A DNA stretch of 64,000 bases from positions 368,632 through 432,631 of the forward strand of contig NZ_PNFB01000001.1 of assembly GCF_003347015.1 (NCBI RefSeq), read 5' to 3'. The position numbers and the translations under genes were made by a program. This DNA comes from Brachybacterium sp. YJGR34 (GTDB lineage Bacteria; Actinomycetota; Actinomycetes; Actinomycetales; Dermabacteraceae). How positions within the stretch are numbered: the first letter of the stretch is position 1; the number at the start of each line of letters is the position of its first letter. Under the pieces are notes generated by a model. That model had not been told where the DNA came from. It saw only the letters and a program-made list of their open reading frames with translations, and searched no databases. Below are positions 34,212-43,950 of the stretch, in pieces.

Positions 34212-35627
34212 ATGATCAGGTTCGGCACCGGTGGCTGGCGAGCCATCATCGGCGACGAGTTCACCCGGGAGAACGTCCGGCTCCTCGCGCAGGGGCTCGC
34301 GGACCGCATGCACGCCGAGGGCGTCGTCGAACGCGGGCTGGTGATCAGCTACGACCGCCGCTTCCTCTCCGACGTCGCCGCCTGGTGGGCGATCGAGGTG
34401 CTCGCCGGCAACGACGTCCCGGTCACCGTCATCACCCGTCCCGTGCCCACCCCGATGTGCATGTGGACGGTGCAGCAGAAGGGGAGCGCGTACGGCATCG
34501 CGGTCACCGCCTCCCACAACCCCGCCCTGTACAACGGGCTGAAGATCTTCACCGAGGGCGGCCGGGACGCCGAGCTCGAGGTCACCGACGAGCTCTCCGC
34601 GCACGTGGCGACCCTCGAGGCCGCCGACGTCCGCTCCGTGCCCCCGCACGAGGTGCGCGCCAGCGAGTTCGTCACCGAGCAGGCCTCCATCAACTGGTAC
34701 CTCGACGCGATCATCGCCCAGCTCGACCTCGAGACCATCCGCCACGCCCACCTGAGCATCGTGCTGGACCCGATGTTCGGCGTCTCCCAGACCAGCCTGC
34801 AGACGATCCTCGTCAGCGCCCGCTGTCAGGTCGAGGTGATCAACGCCCGCCACGATCCGCTGTTCGGCGGCCGCATGCCCTCGCCGGCGGAGGGGAGCCT
34901 CGCCCCGCTGCGCCAGGCGGTCCTCGACCAGGGCGCGGACCTCGGCATCGCCACCGACGGCGACGCGGACCGGCTCGGCATCATCGACGACCGGGGCGAC
35001 TACCTCAGTCCGAACCAGGTGCTGGTGCTGCTGTACGAGTACCTGCTGGCGGAGAAGGGCTGGACCGGGCCGGTGGTGCGCAACCTCTCGACGACGCACC
35101 TGCTGGACCGGGTCGCCGCCGCCCATGGGGAGACCTGCCACGAGGTGCCCGTCGGCTTCAAGTGGATCAGCGCGAAGATGGCGGAGACCGACGCCGTCAT
35201 CGGCGGCGAGTCCTCCGGCGGCCTCACCGTGCGCGGGCACATCCCCGGCAAGGACGGCATCCAGGCCGCCGGGCTGCTGGTGGAGATGGTCGCCCGCTCC
35301 GGCAAGAAGCTCTCCCAGCTGTACGCGGAGCTCGTGGACCGGCACGGCGCGCTGGTGATGGAGGAGGCGGCCTACGGGTACACCCCCGCACGGCGGGAGG
35401 AGCTGCAGCGTCGGCTCTTCGTCGAGCACGAGCTGCCGGCCTTCGAGCGCGGGATCGACCGGATCTCCTGGGAGGACGGCTGCAAGGTCTACTTCACGGA
35501 CGATGCGTGGCTGACCATCCGCTTCTCCGGCACCGAGCCGGTGATCCGCGTGTTCTCCGAGGCGGGGACCGCCGCGGCGGCCCAGGAGCTCTCCCGCACC
35601 GTCGCCGAGCACTTCGGGCTCGGCTGA
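34212..35627 (+). CDS. Phosphoglucomutase/phosphomannomutase
   Basis: 471 residues of the alpha-D-phosphohexomutase family, which moves phosphate between C1 and C6 of a hexose. S101 in TASHNP is the phosphoserine, DGDADR binds Mg2+, GGESSGG binds the sugar, and RFSGTEP binds phosphate. AAGGAG lies 7 nt upstream. It could feed galactose- or hexosamine-derived phosphates from the neighbouring pathways into metabolism. Exact sugar specificity is not readable. Confidence 0.9.
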   Translation: MIRFGTGGWRAIIGDEFTRENVRLLAQGLADRMHAEGVVERGLVISYDRRFLSDVAAWWAIEVLAGNDVPVTVITRPVPTPMCMWTVQQKGSAYGIAVTASHNPALYNGLKIFTEGGRDAELEVTDELSAHVATLEAADVRSVPPHEVRASEFVTEQASINWYLDAIIAQLDLETIRHAHLSIVLDPMFGVSQTSLQTILVSARCQVEVINARHDPLFGGRMPSPAEGSLAPLRQAVLDQGADLGIATDGDADRLGIIDDRGDYLSPNQVLVLLYEYLLAEKGWTGPVVRNLSTTHLLDRVAAAHGETCHEVPVGFKWISAKMAETDAVIGGESSGGLTVRGHIPGKDGIQAAGLLVEMVARSGKKLSQLYAELVDRHGALVMEEAAYGYTPARREELQRRLFVEHELPAFERGIDRISWEDGCKVYFTDDAWLTIRFSGTEPVIRVFSEAGTAAAAQELSRTVAEHFGLG

Positions 35628-35660
35628 GCCGAGGCGAGAGCTCCTCCCCGCCTGGTCCGT

Positions 35661-35721
35661 GAGAAAGGTGCAGTTCCGTACCGTCCGATGCTCGGATCTG
35701 GTTCGGAACTGCACCTCTTCT
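35661..35721. terminator. Bidirectional hairpin between convergent genes
   Basis: AGGTGCAGTTCCG (35666-35678) pairs perfectly with CGGAACTGCACCT (35704-35716), extended outward by GAGAA/TTCTC with one bulge. The loop holds its own TCCGA/TCGGA stem. It sits between convergent genes. Confidence 0.75.
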
Positions 35722-35730
35722 CTCGGCCCG

Positions 35731-35770
35731 ACGGGCCGACGGGCCGACGGGCCGACGGGCCGACGGGCCG
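35731..35770. repeat. 8-bp tandem repeat, five units
   Basis: ACGGGCCG is repeated five times without change. It is non-coding and lies between two hairpins in a convergent intergenic gap. Likely prone to slippage and copy-number change. Confidence 0.95.
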
Positions 35771-35778
35771 CTGGCTCG

Positions 35779-35803
35779 CCGGCCGGTCGGCGCGACCGGC
35801 CGG
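35779..35803 (-). terminator. Hairpin terminator of the Lpl-type ABC operon
   Basis: A perfect 11-bp stem, CCGGCCGGTCG with CGACCGGCCGG, and a 3-nt loop, 28 bp past the stop of the minus-strand binding-protein gene. No T-run. Confidence 0.7.
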
Positions 35804-35831
35804 TTCCGCGCCTTCGGGACGCGGGGTCAGC

Positions 35832-37475
35832 TCACAGCGACGTGCTGGGCGTGACGGGCACGTCCTCCGGGAGGACCTCGGCGAACTCCTCGAGCATCGC
35901 CAGCCCGCCGCCCTCCTCCCAGTCCTTGACCGCGGACTGGAAGTCGTCGATCGACTTGCGGCCCTGGATGACGTCGCTGATCACGTCGTTCAGGCGGGCC
36001 GAGATCTCTGCCCCCTTCTCCGAGCTGGTGTCCGAGTAGAGGCCGTTGGTGGGACGGCGCATCATCAGCTCCAGCAGCTCCTGCTCCTTGCCGTAGATGT
36101 ACTCGGAGTCCGAGGGGATGGGGTTGTAGATGACCCCCTCGCCGGCCGTCATGATCTCCAGCGCGCTGCGCAGGCCCGGGACGTCCGCCGCGGCGCTCTC
36201 GGTGGCGACGTAGTTGCCGTCCTCGAGCCTGTAGTCCTCGCCCTCGGTGCCGAAGGTCTTCTGCATGTACTCGACGGTGCCGAAGGGGGCGGAGAGGTAG
36301 TTGACCAGGCTGAGCAGCTCGCGGATGCGGCCTTCGTCGTCCGTCTGCCGGAAGGGCGTGAAGCCCACGGTGCCGTACCCCATGTCGTACACCGGGCGCC
36401 GGCCCTCGACCGCGGAGAACGGGACCAGGATCTCGGCGAGGAGCTCGTCGTTGTACCGCCGGTACTCCGAGGCGCCCCGGGGGCCCACGGAGACCAGCGA
36501 GGCGATGGTGCCGTTGGAGAAGTCCTGCGCGGTCTCCGCGTGGTTGAGATCGGGGTAGAAGACGCCCGCGGCGAACACCGTCGCGGCGTACTCGAGGGCC
36601 TCGAGGTACTCGTCGGTCTGGTACATCGAGGTGAGGGTGCGGTCCTCGTTGACCCGGTACTGGTTGGGCACCCCGAACCACTCGCCGAACATGTGCAGGG
36701 CATTGGGGAGGAACGGCTCGAGCGCCCAGCGCTGGCCCGGGATCGTGATCTCCTGGCACTTCTCGAGGAACTCCGCGGCGCTGGAGGACTGGAACCCGTC
36801 CACCTCCTCCCACACCGTGGGATTGCCGAGGTAGACCTGGCCGAAGGGGGTCGAGGGGATCGGGGCGCCCCAGATCCGTCCGTTGACCACCGCGGTGCGC
36901 CACGAGCTGGGGGTGAGCGCGGCGAGGTTCGGGTACTCCAGCACCGCATCGCCCGAGAGGTACTCGGTGAGATCCGTGAACTGCGCCTCGAGCATGGGGC
37001 CGATGTTCGGGATGCCCTGGTTCGGCGGCACCCACATGAGATCCGGCAGATCGCCGGAGGCGAGGATGGTCGCGAACTTCTCCGGGTAGGAGTCGATGAC
37101 GATGTCGAGATCGAGCGTGCCGCCCAGCGCCTCGTTCAGCCGCTGCCACATGCCGTTGTCGGCCATCGGGGTGGGCGGGGTGGCGAAGGTCTGGGTCAGC
37201 GCGGTGATCGTCCCGGACGTGATCGGCGGGGCGTCCGTGGTGGTCAGGAGGGACTCGGGGGCCTTGAGGTAGACGTTGTGCAGTCCGTCCTCGTTGCCCT
37301 CGAGGTCCGGGGTGAGTCCCTCGAGGGGCTGATAGGTGGGCAGCGTGAGCTCGGCGGAGGCGCCGGCGCCCCCGTCGGCCCGGCTGCTGTCGCCGCCGCA
37401 GGACGCGGCGCCGGCGGCGACCGCCGCGGCGCCGGTGAGGGTGAGGAGGTCTCGTCGACGGATCTCGAAGCGCAT
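35832..37475 (-). CDS. LplA-like sugar ABC substrate-binding lipoprotein
   Basis: 547 residues, larger than usual binding proteins and typical of LplA-type binders of complex oligosaccharides. The signal RRRDLLTLTGAAAVAAGA ends in a lipobox (AASCGG). Internal features include GDLPDLMWVPPNQG and late aromatic-rich stretches. The chosen ATG has AAAGGA upstream. Third gene after two matching permeases on the minus strand; no ATPase in the operon. Confidence 0.92.
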   Translation of the reverse strand: MRFEIRRRDLLTLTGAAAVAAGAASCGGDSSRADGGAGASAELTLPTYQPLEGLTPDLEGNEDGLHNVYLKAPESLLTTTDAPPITSGTITALTQTFATPPTPMADNGMWQRLNEALGGTLDLDIVIDSYPEKFATILASGDLPDLMWVPPNQGIPNIGPMLEAQFTDLTEYLSGDAVLEYPNLAALTPSSWRTAVVNGRIWGAPIPSTPFGQVYLGNPTVWEEVDGFQSSSAAEFLEKCQEITIPGQRWALEPFLPNALHMFGEWFGVPNQYRVNEDRTLTSMYQTDEYLEALEYAATVFAAGVFYPDLNHAETAQDFSNGTIASLVSVGPRGASEYRRYNDELLAEILVPFSAVEGRRPVYDMGYGTVGFTPFRQTDDEGRIRELLSLVNYLSAPFGTVEYMQKTFGTEGEDYRLEDGNYVATESAAADVPGLRSALEIMTAGEGVIYNPIPSDSEYIYGKEQELLELMMRRPTNGLYSDTSSEKGAEISARLNDVISDVIQGRKSIDDFQSAVKDWEEGGGLAMLEEFAEVLPEDVPVTPSTSL

Positions 37476-37533
37476 CCGGGGGTCCTTTCGTGGTGTGCGC
37501 ACCGCTGCGCACGGGGAGGGGAGGACGGGCGCG

Positions 37534-38556
37534 TCAGCCCTTGATGGCGCCGGTGATGACGCCCTTGGAGAAGTACTTCTGGAGGAACGGGTAGATCGCC
37601 ACGATCGGCGCCAGTGCCACGACGACGACGGCCATCTTGATCGACTGCGGCGGCGCGGACTGCTGGACGCCGAGCTGGTCGGCCGTGAGCGAGGTGCCCT
37701 GGATGACGTAGCTGCGCAGGATCATCTGGATCGGCCACAGCGACTGGTCGTTGATGTAGAGCATCGCGTTGAAGAACGAGTTCCAGAACCCGACGGCGTA
37801 GAACAGGCCCACCACCGCGATGACCGCCTTCGACAGCGGCAGCACGATCGAGCGCAGGATCCGGAAGTCGCTCGCGCCGTCGATCCGAGCGGCCTCGGTG
37901 AGCTCCGTGGGGATCCCCATGAAGAAGGAGCGCATCACGATGAAGTTGAATCCCGCGAAGACGCCCGGGAGGATCAGCGACCACACCGAGTCGAGCAGGC
38001 CCAGCTGCTTGACCATGAGGAACATGGGGATCAGGCCCGGGGTGAAGAACAGGGTCAGGATGATCGCCATGAGCATGACCTTCCCGCCCAGCACGGGGCG
38101 GCTCAACGCATAGGCCATGCAGATCGTCACGAACAGCGCGAGCAGGGTGCCCACCACGGTGATGAACACGCTGACGCCCAGGGCGCGGAAGACCAGCGGG
38201 CTCGCGAAGATCGTGCGGTAGGCCTCGAGCGAGGGGTCGGTCGGGAACAGCACGTATCCGCCGGCCTCCCGGATCTGCTCGCCGGAGGCGAAGGAGGTGG
38301 AGACCACCACGAGCATCGGCACCAGGACGGCCAGGCTGATCGTGACGATGACGATGCCCTTGGCGATGGCCAGCGGGCGGCTCGGCGCCTCCATCCACGC
38401 GGGTCGCTCGGAGTGCCCGGCGACGGTGCCCCAGAGCCGGCGGTGGAGGCTCTGACGCCGCGACGTCGCGGCCGACGGACGGGCTGGGCGCTCGCCGGGG
38501 GGCTCGGCGGCCCCGCTCCTGACGGCCCCGTGCCGGGGATCGGTCGAGGTGCTCAC
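37534..38556 (-). CDS. LplC-like sugar ABC permease
   Basis: 340 residues. After a ~70-residue cytoplasmic N tail come six membrane segments; EAA loop ELTEAARIDGASDFRILRSI and the C-terminal FLQKYFSKGVITGAIKG typical of LplC/YtcP proteins. GTG start overlapping the preceding stop (GTGA). Confidence 0.92.
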   Translation of the reverse strand: MSTSTDPRHGAVRSGAAEPPGERPARPSAATSRRQSLHRRLWGTVAGHSERPAWMEAPSRPLAIAKGIVIVTISLAVLVPMLVVVSTSFASGEQIREAGGYVLFPTDPSLEAYRTIFASPLVFRALGVSVFITVVGTLLALFVTICMAYALSRPVLGGKVMLMAIILTLFFTPGLIPMFLMVKQLGLLDSVWSLILPGVFAGFNFIVMRSFFMGIPTELTEAARIDGASDFRILRSIVLPLSKAVIAVVGLFYAVGFWNSFFNAMLYINDQSLWPIQMILRSYVIQGTSLTADQLGVQQSAPPQSIKMAVVVVALAPIVAIYPFLQKYFSKGVITGAIKG

Positions 38557-39557
38557 TGGGGCCTCCCGCGGTAGATGCCGTCCTCGCCGAGCATGTGCGC
38601 GACCTTGTTGGCGACGAGGATGAGGATGGTGCCGACGACGCCCTTGGCCAGGCCGGCGGCGGCGCCCATCGACCAGTCGCCGCCGATGACGCCCGTGTAG
38701 TAGGCGTAGGTGTCCAGGACCTCGGCGGTGTCCGCCCCCACCGCATCGCGCTGCAGGATGAACTGCTCGAAGCCCACGGTGAGGATCGATCCCAGGTTGA
38801 GGATCAGCAGCAGCACGATGACCGGCCGCATGCCCGGCAGGGTGATGTGCCAGGCGCGGCGGACGCGGCCGGCGCCGTCGACCGCGGCGGACTCGTAGAG
38901 CGACTGGTCGATCGCCGCGAGGGCCGCGAGGAAGATGATCATCCCCCAGCCGGCGTCCTTCCAGGCGATCTCGGCGACGATCAGCAGCGGGAAGGTGTCC
39001 GCGCTGGTCATGAAGGGGACTGGGTCGATCCCGGCGCGGCCCAGGAACTGGTTGATCAGACCCGCCCCGCCCAGCATCTGCTGGAACAGGGCGATGACGA
39101 GCACCCACGAGAGGAAGTGCGGCAGGTACACGATCGACTGGAAGGCTCGGCGCAGTCGCAGGCTCATCATCGAATCGACGACCAGGGCCAGCAGGATCGG
39201 CAGCGGGAAGAACAGCACCAGCTGGAACGCCGCGTAGACCAGCGTGTTGCGCAGGGCCAGGAGGAACCGTGGGTCCTCGAACAGCTCGACGAACTTCTCG
39301 AACCCCACGAACGGGGCCTCGGCGATCGTGTAGTAGGGCTGGTAGTCCTGGAAGGCGATGACGTTGCCGAGGATCGGGATGTAGAAGAACAGCAGCAGCG
39401 CGAGGCCGCCGGGGATCATCAGCACGAGCATCTGCCAGTCCCGCCGCAGGCGGGAGCGCAGCGAGTTGCGGCGACGGCGGCGTGCCGTCGCCTCGGAACT
39501 GCTGGTCATCGCCCGGGGCGGCGGCGCCGGCGGCGACGCGGTGGATGAGGTGGTCAC
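38553..39557 (-). CDS. LplB-like sugar ABC permease
   Basis: 334 residues from the GTG start. Six membrane segments follow an Arg-rich cytoplasmic stretch (RRRRRNSLRSRLRRDWQML); EAA loop SLYESAAVDGAGRVRRAW. The GTG has AGAGGA about 8 nt upstream; the ATG at 39509 lacks a ribosome binding site. First gene of the importer operon, divergent from the Gfo/Idh gene. Confidence 0.9.
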   Translation of the reverse strand: MTTSSTASPPAPPPRAMTSSSEATARRRRRNSLRSRLRRDWQMLVLMIPGGLALLLFFYIPILGNVIAFQDYQPYYTIAEAPFVGFEKFVELFEDPRFLLALRNTLVYAAFQLVLFFPLPILLALVVDSMMSLRLRRAFQSIVYLPHFLSWVLVIALFQQMLGGAGLINQFLGRAGIDPVPFMTSADTFPLLIVAEIAWKDAGWGMIIFLAALAAIDQSLYESAAVDGAGRVRRAWHITLPGMRPVIVLLLILNLGSILTVGFEQFILQRDAVGADTAEVLDTYAYYTGVIGGDWSMGAAAGLAKGVVGTILILVANKVAHMLGEDGIYRGRPQ

Positions 39558-39622
39558 GCGGTCGGTCCTCTCGGTCTGGCGCGCGGCAGAGCGCCTCGGT
39601 GCGCTCCCCGGGGCTCGGCGCC

Positions 39623-39662
39623 TTGACAGGGTGCGACCGACAGTAAATGCTTTCACCAGTGA
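39623..39662. promoter_or_regulatory. Divergent control region of the Lpl importer and Gfo/Idh-sulfatase genes
   Basis: TTGACA lies at 39623-39628 on the plus strand, with an AT-rich AATGCT 17 bp on. Overlapping the -10 are two dyads: GTAAATGCTTTCAC (39643-39656, 10 of 14 symmetric) and TCACCAGTGA (39653-39662). The first has the centre of a LacI-type site. The two gene groups probably share one regulator. Confidence 0.5.
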
Positions 39663-39761
39663 TGTACAGCATGTCCGCCACGCGGCACGCCGCCCCCCAT
39701 CTCGCCGTCCCGCGCGATGATCGGCCGTGCACCCGCCCCCTCGTCGAAAGTGGTCCTCCCC

Positions 39762-40934
39762 ATGACTGACCTGAAGATCGGAGTGATCGGCTTCGGTGCC
39801 CGCGGCGGTCTCGCCCGTCACGCCCACACCCCCGGGGAGGGATCGCGCGTCACGGTGGTCGCGGATCCGACGCCGCGCAGCAAGGACACGGCGCGCGAGC
39901 TCTTCGGCGAGGACGTCGCCACGGTCGACGGCGTCGACCAGCTGCTGGCCGAGCACGAGGTCGACGCGGTGATGATCCTGACCCCCGACTTCGCCCACGC
40001 GGAGGTCGCGCTGAAGACGCTCGGCGCCGGGGTCCCCACCTTCTCGGAGAAGCCGATGGCGATCTCCGTGGAGGACACCGATGCGATGCTCGCGCTCGCG
40101 ATGGAGAAGCGCACCCGGCTGTTCGTCGGCCACAACATGCGCCACATGCCGGTGATCCGCCAGATGAAGGAGATCGTCGACTCCGGGCGGATCGGCCGTG
40201 TCCGCGCGATCTGGTGCCGCCATTTCGTGGGCACCGGCGGCGACTTCTACTTCAAGGACTGGCACGCCGAGCGCGCGAAGGCCATGAGCCTGCTGCTGCA
40301 GAAGGGCGCCCACGACATCGACGTCATCCACTGGCTGGCCGGCGGCTACACGCGCCGCGTCTCCGGGATCGGGGACCTCGCCGTCTACGGCGACATCACC
40401 GATCGGCGCGACAACTCCGATCGCCGGATGGGTGACTGGTACGACGCCGACATCTGGCCGCCGACGGCGCAGAAGGAGCTCAACCCCGTCATCGACGTCG
40501 AGGACATCTCGATGCTGAACATGACGCTGGACAACGGTGTGCTCGCCTCCTACGAGCAGTGCCACTTCACACCGGACTACTGGCGCAACTACACCGTCAT
40601 CGGTGACGCGGGCCGGATCGAGAACATGAGCGACGGCGCCGGCGGCCAGATCCATCTCTGGGAGTCCCGGCGCTCCGGCCCCGGCGCGCCCGACGCGGTC
40701 GAGGTCATCGCCCGCGCGAGCGGCGGCCACGGCGGCGCCGATCCCAGCCTGGTCGGGGAGTTCCTGCGCTTCGTCCGCGAGGGCGGCGCCACGGACGTCT
40801 CGGTGATCGCGGCCCGCGAGGCCGTCGCGACCGGCGTCTACGGCGCCGAATCGATCCGCCACGGCGGCATTCCCTACGACGTCCCGCCGGTCCCCACCGC
40901 GGTCCGGGAGTACTTCGACGGCGGGCAGGCCTGA
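39762..40934 (+). CDS. Gfo/Idh/MocA family oxidoreductase
   Basis: 390 residues. Rossmann domain with IGVIGFGARGG and the FSEKPMA motif (catalytic Lys), then the substrate domain with GAHDIDVIHWL. Members oxidise or reduce sugars with NAD(P). The chosen ATG leaves the glycine-rich loop at the usual distance from the N terminus. Three bases separate it from the sulfatase gene, so the two are co-translated and probably act on the same imported sugar. Confidence 0.92.
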   Translation: MTDLKIGVIGFGARGGLARHAHTPGEGSRVTVVADPTPRSKDTARELFGEDVATVDGVDQLLAEHEVDAVMILTPDFAHAEVALKTLGAGVPTFSEKPMAISVEDTDAMLALAMEKRTRLFVGHNMRHMPVIRQMKEIVDSGRIGRVRAIWCRHFVGTGGDFYFKDWHAERAKAMSLLLQKGAHDIDVIHWLAGGYTRRVSGIGDLAVYGDITDRRDNSDRRMGDWYDADIWPPTAQKELNPVIDVEDISMLNMTLDNGVLASYEQCHFTPDYWRNYTVIGDAGRIENMSDGAGGQIHLWESRRSGPGAPDAVEVIARASGGHGGADPSLVGEFLRFVREGGATDVSVIAAREAVATGVYGAESIRHGGIPYDVPPVPTAVREYFDGGQA

Positions 40935-40937
40935 GCG

Positions 40938-42383
40938 ATGGGTGGCGTGCGCAACGGTGCGCCGGCGGAGCCGGCTCGTCGGCCGAACATCGTGCTGCTG
41001 GTCTCCGACGACCACGGCTTCGGGGACCTCGGGATCCGGGGCACGGACCCGGCGGTGCGCACCCCGCACCTCGACGCCCTCGCGGCCGACGGCCGGGTCT
41101 ACGACCAGGCATACGTCAGCGCCCCGATCTGCTCTCCCTCGCGGGCGGGGCTGATCACCGGCGCGCACCAGGCCCGCTGGGGCGCGCACTGGTTCACCGA
41201 CTCGCAGATGGCGCCCGAGGCGGTCCCGACCATCGCCGAGCAGCTGCGTGACCAGGGGTATCGCACCGGCTACTTCGGGAAGGTCCACTACGGTCCCGAC
41301 GAGGAGGGCGGCCGCGCCTGCCCGCCCCATCACGGCTTCGAGACCTCCTTCTACGGGCTGGCCGCACACTCCATGGGGCGCCTGCACTACCTCCACCACT
41401 CCCGGGCCCACGAGGAGGCCTACGGGGAGGCGGCCCGGGTGCACGGGGTCTCCCCGATGTGGGAGGGCACCGAGCAGGTGGACTGCGAGCGCCACCTGAC
41501 CGAGGAGTTCATCGAGCGGACCATCGCCTTCGCGGACGCCCCCGACGAGCGGCCCTTCTTCGCCATGGTCGCCTTCAACGCGGTCCACAACTTCACCTGG
41601 CAGCTGCCCCGGCACGAGCTCGACGCCCGCGGGCTCCCGCAGCACCCGGACTTCGACCCGGACACCTCCGAGTACCTCGACTGGTACGACGGCGCGGTGG
41701 AGCCGAACCTCGAGCACGGGCGCGAGTACTACCTGGCCCAGCTCGAGATCATGGACCGCGAGATCGGGCGCCTGCGCGCCCACCTCGAGGCCTCCGGCCT
41801 CGCCGAGGACACGATCATCGTCTACATGACCGACAACGGCGGCTCGCACTGTAACTACGGGAGCAACGCGCCGCTGCTGGGCTCGAAGTACACCCTGTTC
41901 GAGGGCGGCGTCCGCACCCCGATGATCCTCTCCTGGCCGGGCGTCACCACACCGGGATCGACCTCGCAGGCGCTGGTCAGCTCACTGGACCTGGCGCCGA
42001 CGTTCCTCGCCGCCGCCGGCGCGGAGCGCGCGGAGGGCGCCGTGTGCGACGGGATCGACCTGCGCCCCTCCCTCGAGGACCCCGCGCGGCCCGTCCACGA
42101 CGTCCTGCACTTCGACACGGGGTTCCAGTGGGCCGTGCGCACGCCGGAGTGGAAGCTGCGCTGGGCGGACCCCGGCGCACCGCAGCGGGCGAGCCTGCTG
42201 CAGGTCGAGCACACCGACATCGGGCAGGGGCTCCGGCTCAGCCCGGCCTCGCCGTCCCTCGCCGGGGTGGACGAGGCGGACGACCTGGCCGGTCAGCATC
42301 CGGAGATCGTCGAGGAGCTGACGGCCGTGCACGAGCAGTGGCTCGCGCAGATGCGGGAATCGGCCCGGGCCCTGAGGTCCTGA
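40938..42383 (+). CDS. Sulfatase (formylglycine-dependent)
   Basis: 481 residues of the arylsulfatase type. Metal site VSDDHG; maturation motif C65-S-P-S-R, so a formylglycine-generating enzyme encoded elsewhere is required; catalytic stretch GYFGKVHYG; DNGG near the second metal site. No signal peptide, so it desulfates imported saccharides in the cytoplasm. With the adjacent importer it suggests use of sulfated glycans such as mucin O-glycans or algal sugars. Confidence 0.92.
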   Translation: MGGVRNGAPAEPARRPNIVLLVSDDHGFGDLGIRGTDPAVRTPHLDALAADGRVYDQAYVSAPICSPSRAGLITGAHQARWGAHWFTDSQMAPEAVPTIAEQLRDQGYRTGYFGKVHYGPDEEGGRACPPHHGFETSFYGLAAHSMGRLHYLHHSRAHEEAYGEAARVHGVSPMWEGTEQVDCERHLTEEFIERTIAFADAPDERPFFAMVAFNAVHNFTWQLPRHELDARGLPQHPDFDPDTSEYLDWYDGAVEPNLEHGREYYLAQLEIMDREIGRLRAHLEASGLAEDTIIVYMTDNGGSHCNYGSNAPLLGSKYTLFEGGVRTPMILSWPGVTTPGSTSQALVSSLDLAPTFLAAAGAERAEGAVCDGIDLRPSLEDPARPVHDVLHFDTGFQWAVRTPEWKLRWADPGAPQRASLLQVEHTDIGQGLRLSPASPSLAGVDEADDLAGQHPEIVEELTAVHEQWLAQMRESARALRS

Positions 42384-42387
42384 GCCC

Positions 42388-43950
42388 TCAGCCGGTGACG
42401 ATGCCCTGGACGGCGAGCGCTGCGGCGACGTCGTGCCGCGTGGCGACGCCGGCGTGCAGCGGGAAGGAGGCGGCGACGAAGCCGTCGGGGCGCACCAGGT
42501 ACAGGCGGTCCTCGCGCAGGTGCCCCTGCGGGTCGGGTGGGAAGGGGAGCGGTCCCTCGACCCAGTCGGGGACGGCCGGTCGTTCGGCCGAGGAGCCATA
42601 GGTGTGCAGCTGCCAGGTCATCGAGCGCAGAGCATCGGCGCTCCCGCGGTGCGGCGGGAGGCGCAGGCCGACGGCCCGGTCCGCGGCCCACGGTGGAGGG
42701 CGGTCGCCGCTCGGCGCCGAGGGGTACCGGATCCGGTACTGCCCCAGCAGCCCACCGGCATAGGTCCCCAGCCGCGTCGACAGGATCCGCGGCGCGAGCA
42801 CGGCGATCACGGACCGGGCCCGGCGGCGCAGGACGGCGGTGCCGCGGCCGGGACGGGCGATCACCCCGAAGGCCCGGTCCGTCGCAGCCAGCAGGGTGAG
42901 CGCCACCGGCCGGCGCTCGGCCTCATAGCGATCCAGCGCGGAGTCCTCACGGTGCCCGGCGGCGACGTCGGCCAGCAGATGGGCGAGGTGATGGGCATCC
43001 TGCAGGCCGGTGTTCATGCCCTGGCCGCCCACCGGGGAGTGCACGTGCCCGGCATCCCCGGCGAGGAAGACGCGGCCGCGCCGGAAGCGCTCGGCGACGC
43101 GATGGTGGACCCGGTACGCGGAGAACCAGTCCACCCGCTCGTACGTGATCCCCAGGTCCTCTCGGACACCGGCGAGCGCGTCCTCCTGCTCGGGGTGCCC
43201 CGCGCCGTGCAGCCAGATCAGCCGGACATGGCCGCCCGGCCCCAGCGGGAAGGTGAGGGCGAAGCGCTCGTCCCCGACCTGGGCGGTGAGCGTGTGGTCG
43301 GGGACGCCTGCGACACCATGGAGGTCCGCGACGCAGAACGTCGCGTCGTCGGTGACGCCCTCGAAGGGCAGGCCGAGCCGATGGCGCACGGGGGAGCCGG
43401 CGCCGTCGGCCCCGATGCACCAGCGCGCCCGGATCCGCACGGGACCGTCGGGTCCGATGGCCAGCGCTTCCACCGCGTCGTCCGCGGGCTGCGCGCCGAG
43501 GGTCAGGGTGTCGAAGGAGTGCCCCCAGAGCACGGGGTGCCCCTCCTCTGCCAGGGTGCGGGACAGCAGCTCCTCGTTCCGGGACTGCTCGAAGATCTGG
43601 GCGCCGGGGAACGGGGTGGACCCCGTCTGCATCCGGGCGATGTCCACCAGGGCGGGCGCCTGCCGGGCGCTCCCGGTCCCCGCACCGCGCTCGCCCCGGA
43701 TCTGGATCCGTACGGCGGAGGTGGCGCGGTCGAGCACCGCGTGAGCGAGTCCGAGCTGGTCGAAGATCTCCATGCTCCGCGCCTGCACCACCAGCGCGCG
43801 GGATTCGCGCGTCGGCCCGGACTTGCCGTCGATCACCAGGGCGCGCACGCCGCGGCGGGCCAGCACCAGTGCGGCCATCAGCCCGGTGGGTCCGGCGCCG
43901 ACGACGAGCACGTCCGTCTCGAGCAGGGGTGGGACACGGGCTGTGGTCAT
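42388..43950 (-). CDS. FAD-dependent aromatic monooxygenase (PHBH type)
   Basis: 520 residues. GAGPTGLMAALVLARRG is the FAD-binding loop, GADGAGSPVRHRLG the DG motif, and FLAGDAGHVHSPVGGQGMN the second FAD motif. Such enzymes hydroxylate phenolic or polyketide-like compounds using NAD(P)H and O2. GAGGT precedes the chosen ATG. Convergent with the sulfatase gene; no aromatic pathway nearby, so the substrate is open. Confidence 0.9.
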   Translation of the reverse strand: MTTARVPPLLETDVLVVGAGPTGLMAALVLARRGVRALVIDGKSGPTRESRALVVQARSMEIFDQLGLAHAVLDRATSAVRIQIRGERGAGTGSARQAPALVDIARMQTGSTPFPGAQIFEQSRNEELLSRTLAEEGHPVLWGHSFDTLTLGAQPADDAVEALAIGPDGPVRIRARWCIGADGAGSPVRHRLGLPFEGVTDDATFCVADLHGVAGVPDHTLTAQVGDERFALTFPLGPGGHVRLIWLHGAGHPEQEDALAGVREDLGITYERVDWFSAYRVHHRVAERFRRGRVFLAGDAGHVHSPVGGQGMNTGLQDAHHLAHLLADVAAGHREDSALDRYEAERRPVALTLLAATDRAFGVIARPGRGTAVLRRRARSVIAVLAPRILSTRLGTYAGGLLGQYRIRYPSAPSGDRPPPWAADRAVGLRLPPHRGSADALRSMTWQLHTYGSSAERPAVPDWVEGPLPFPPDPQGHLREDRLYLVRPDGFVAASFPLHAGVATRHDVAAALAVQGIVTG

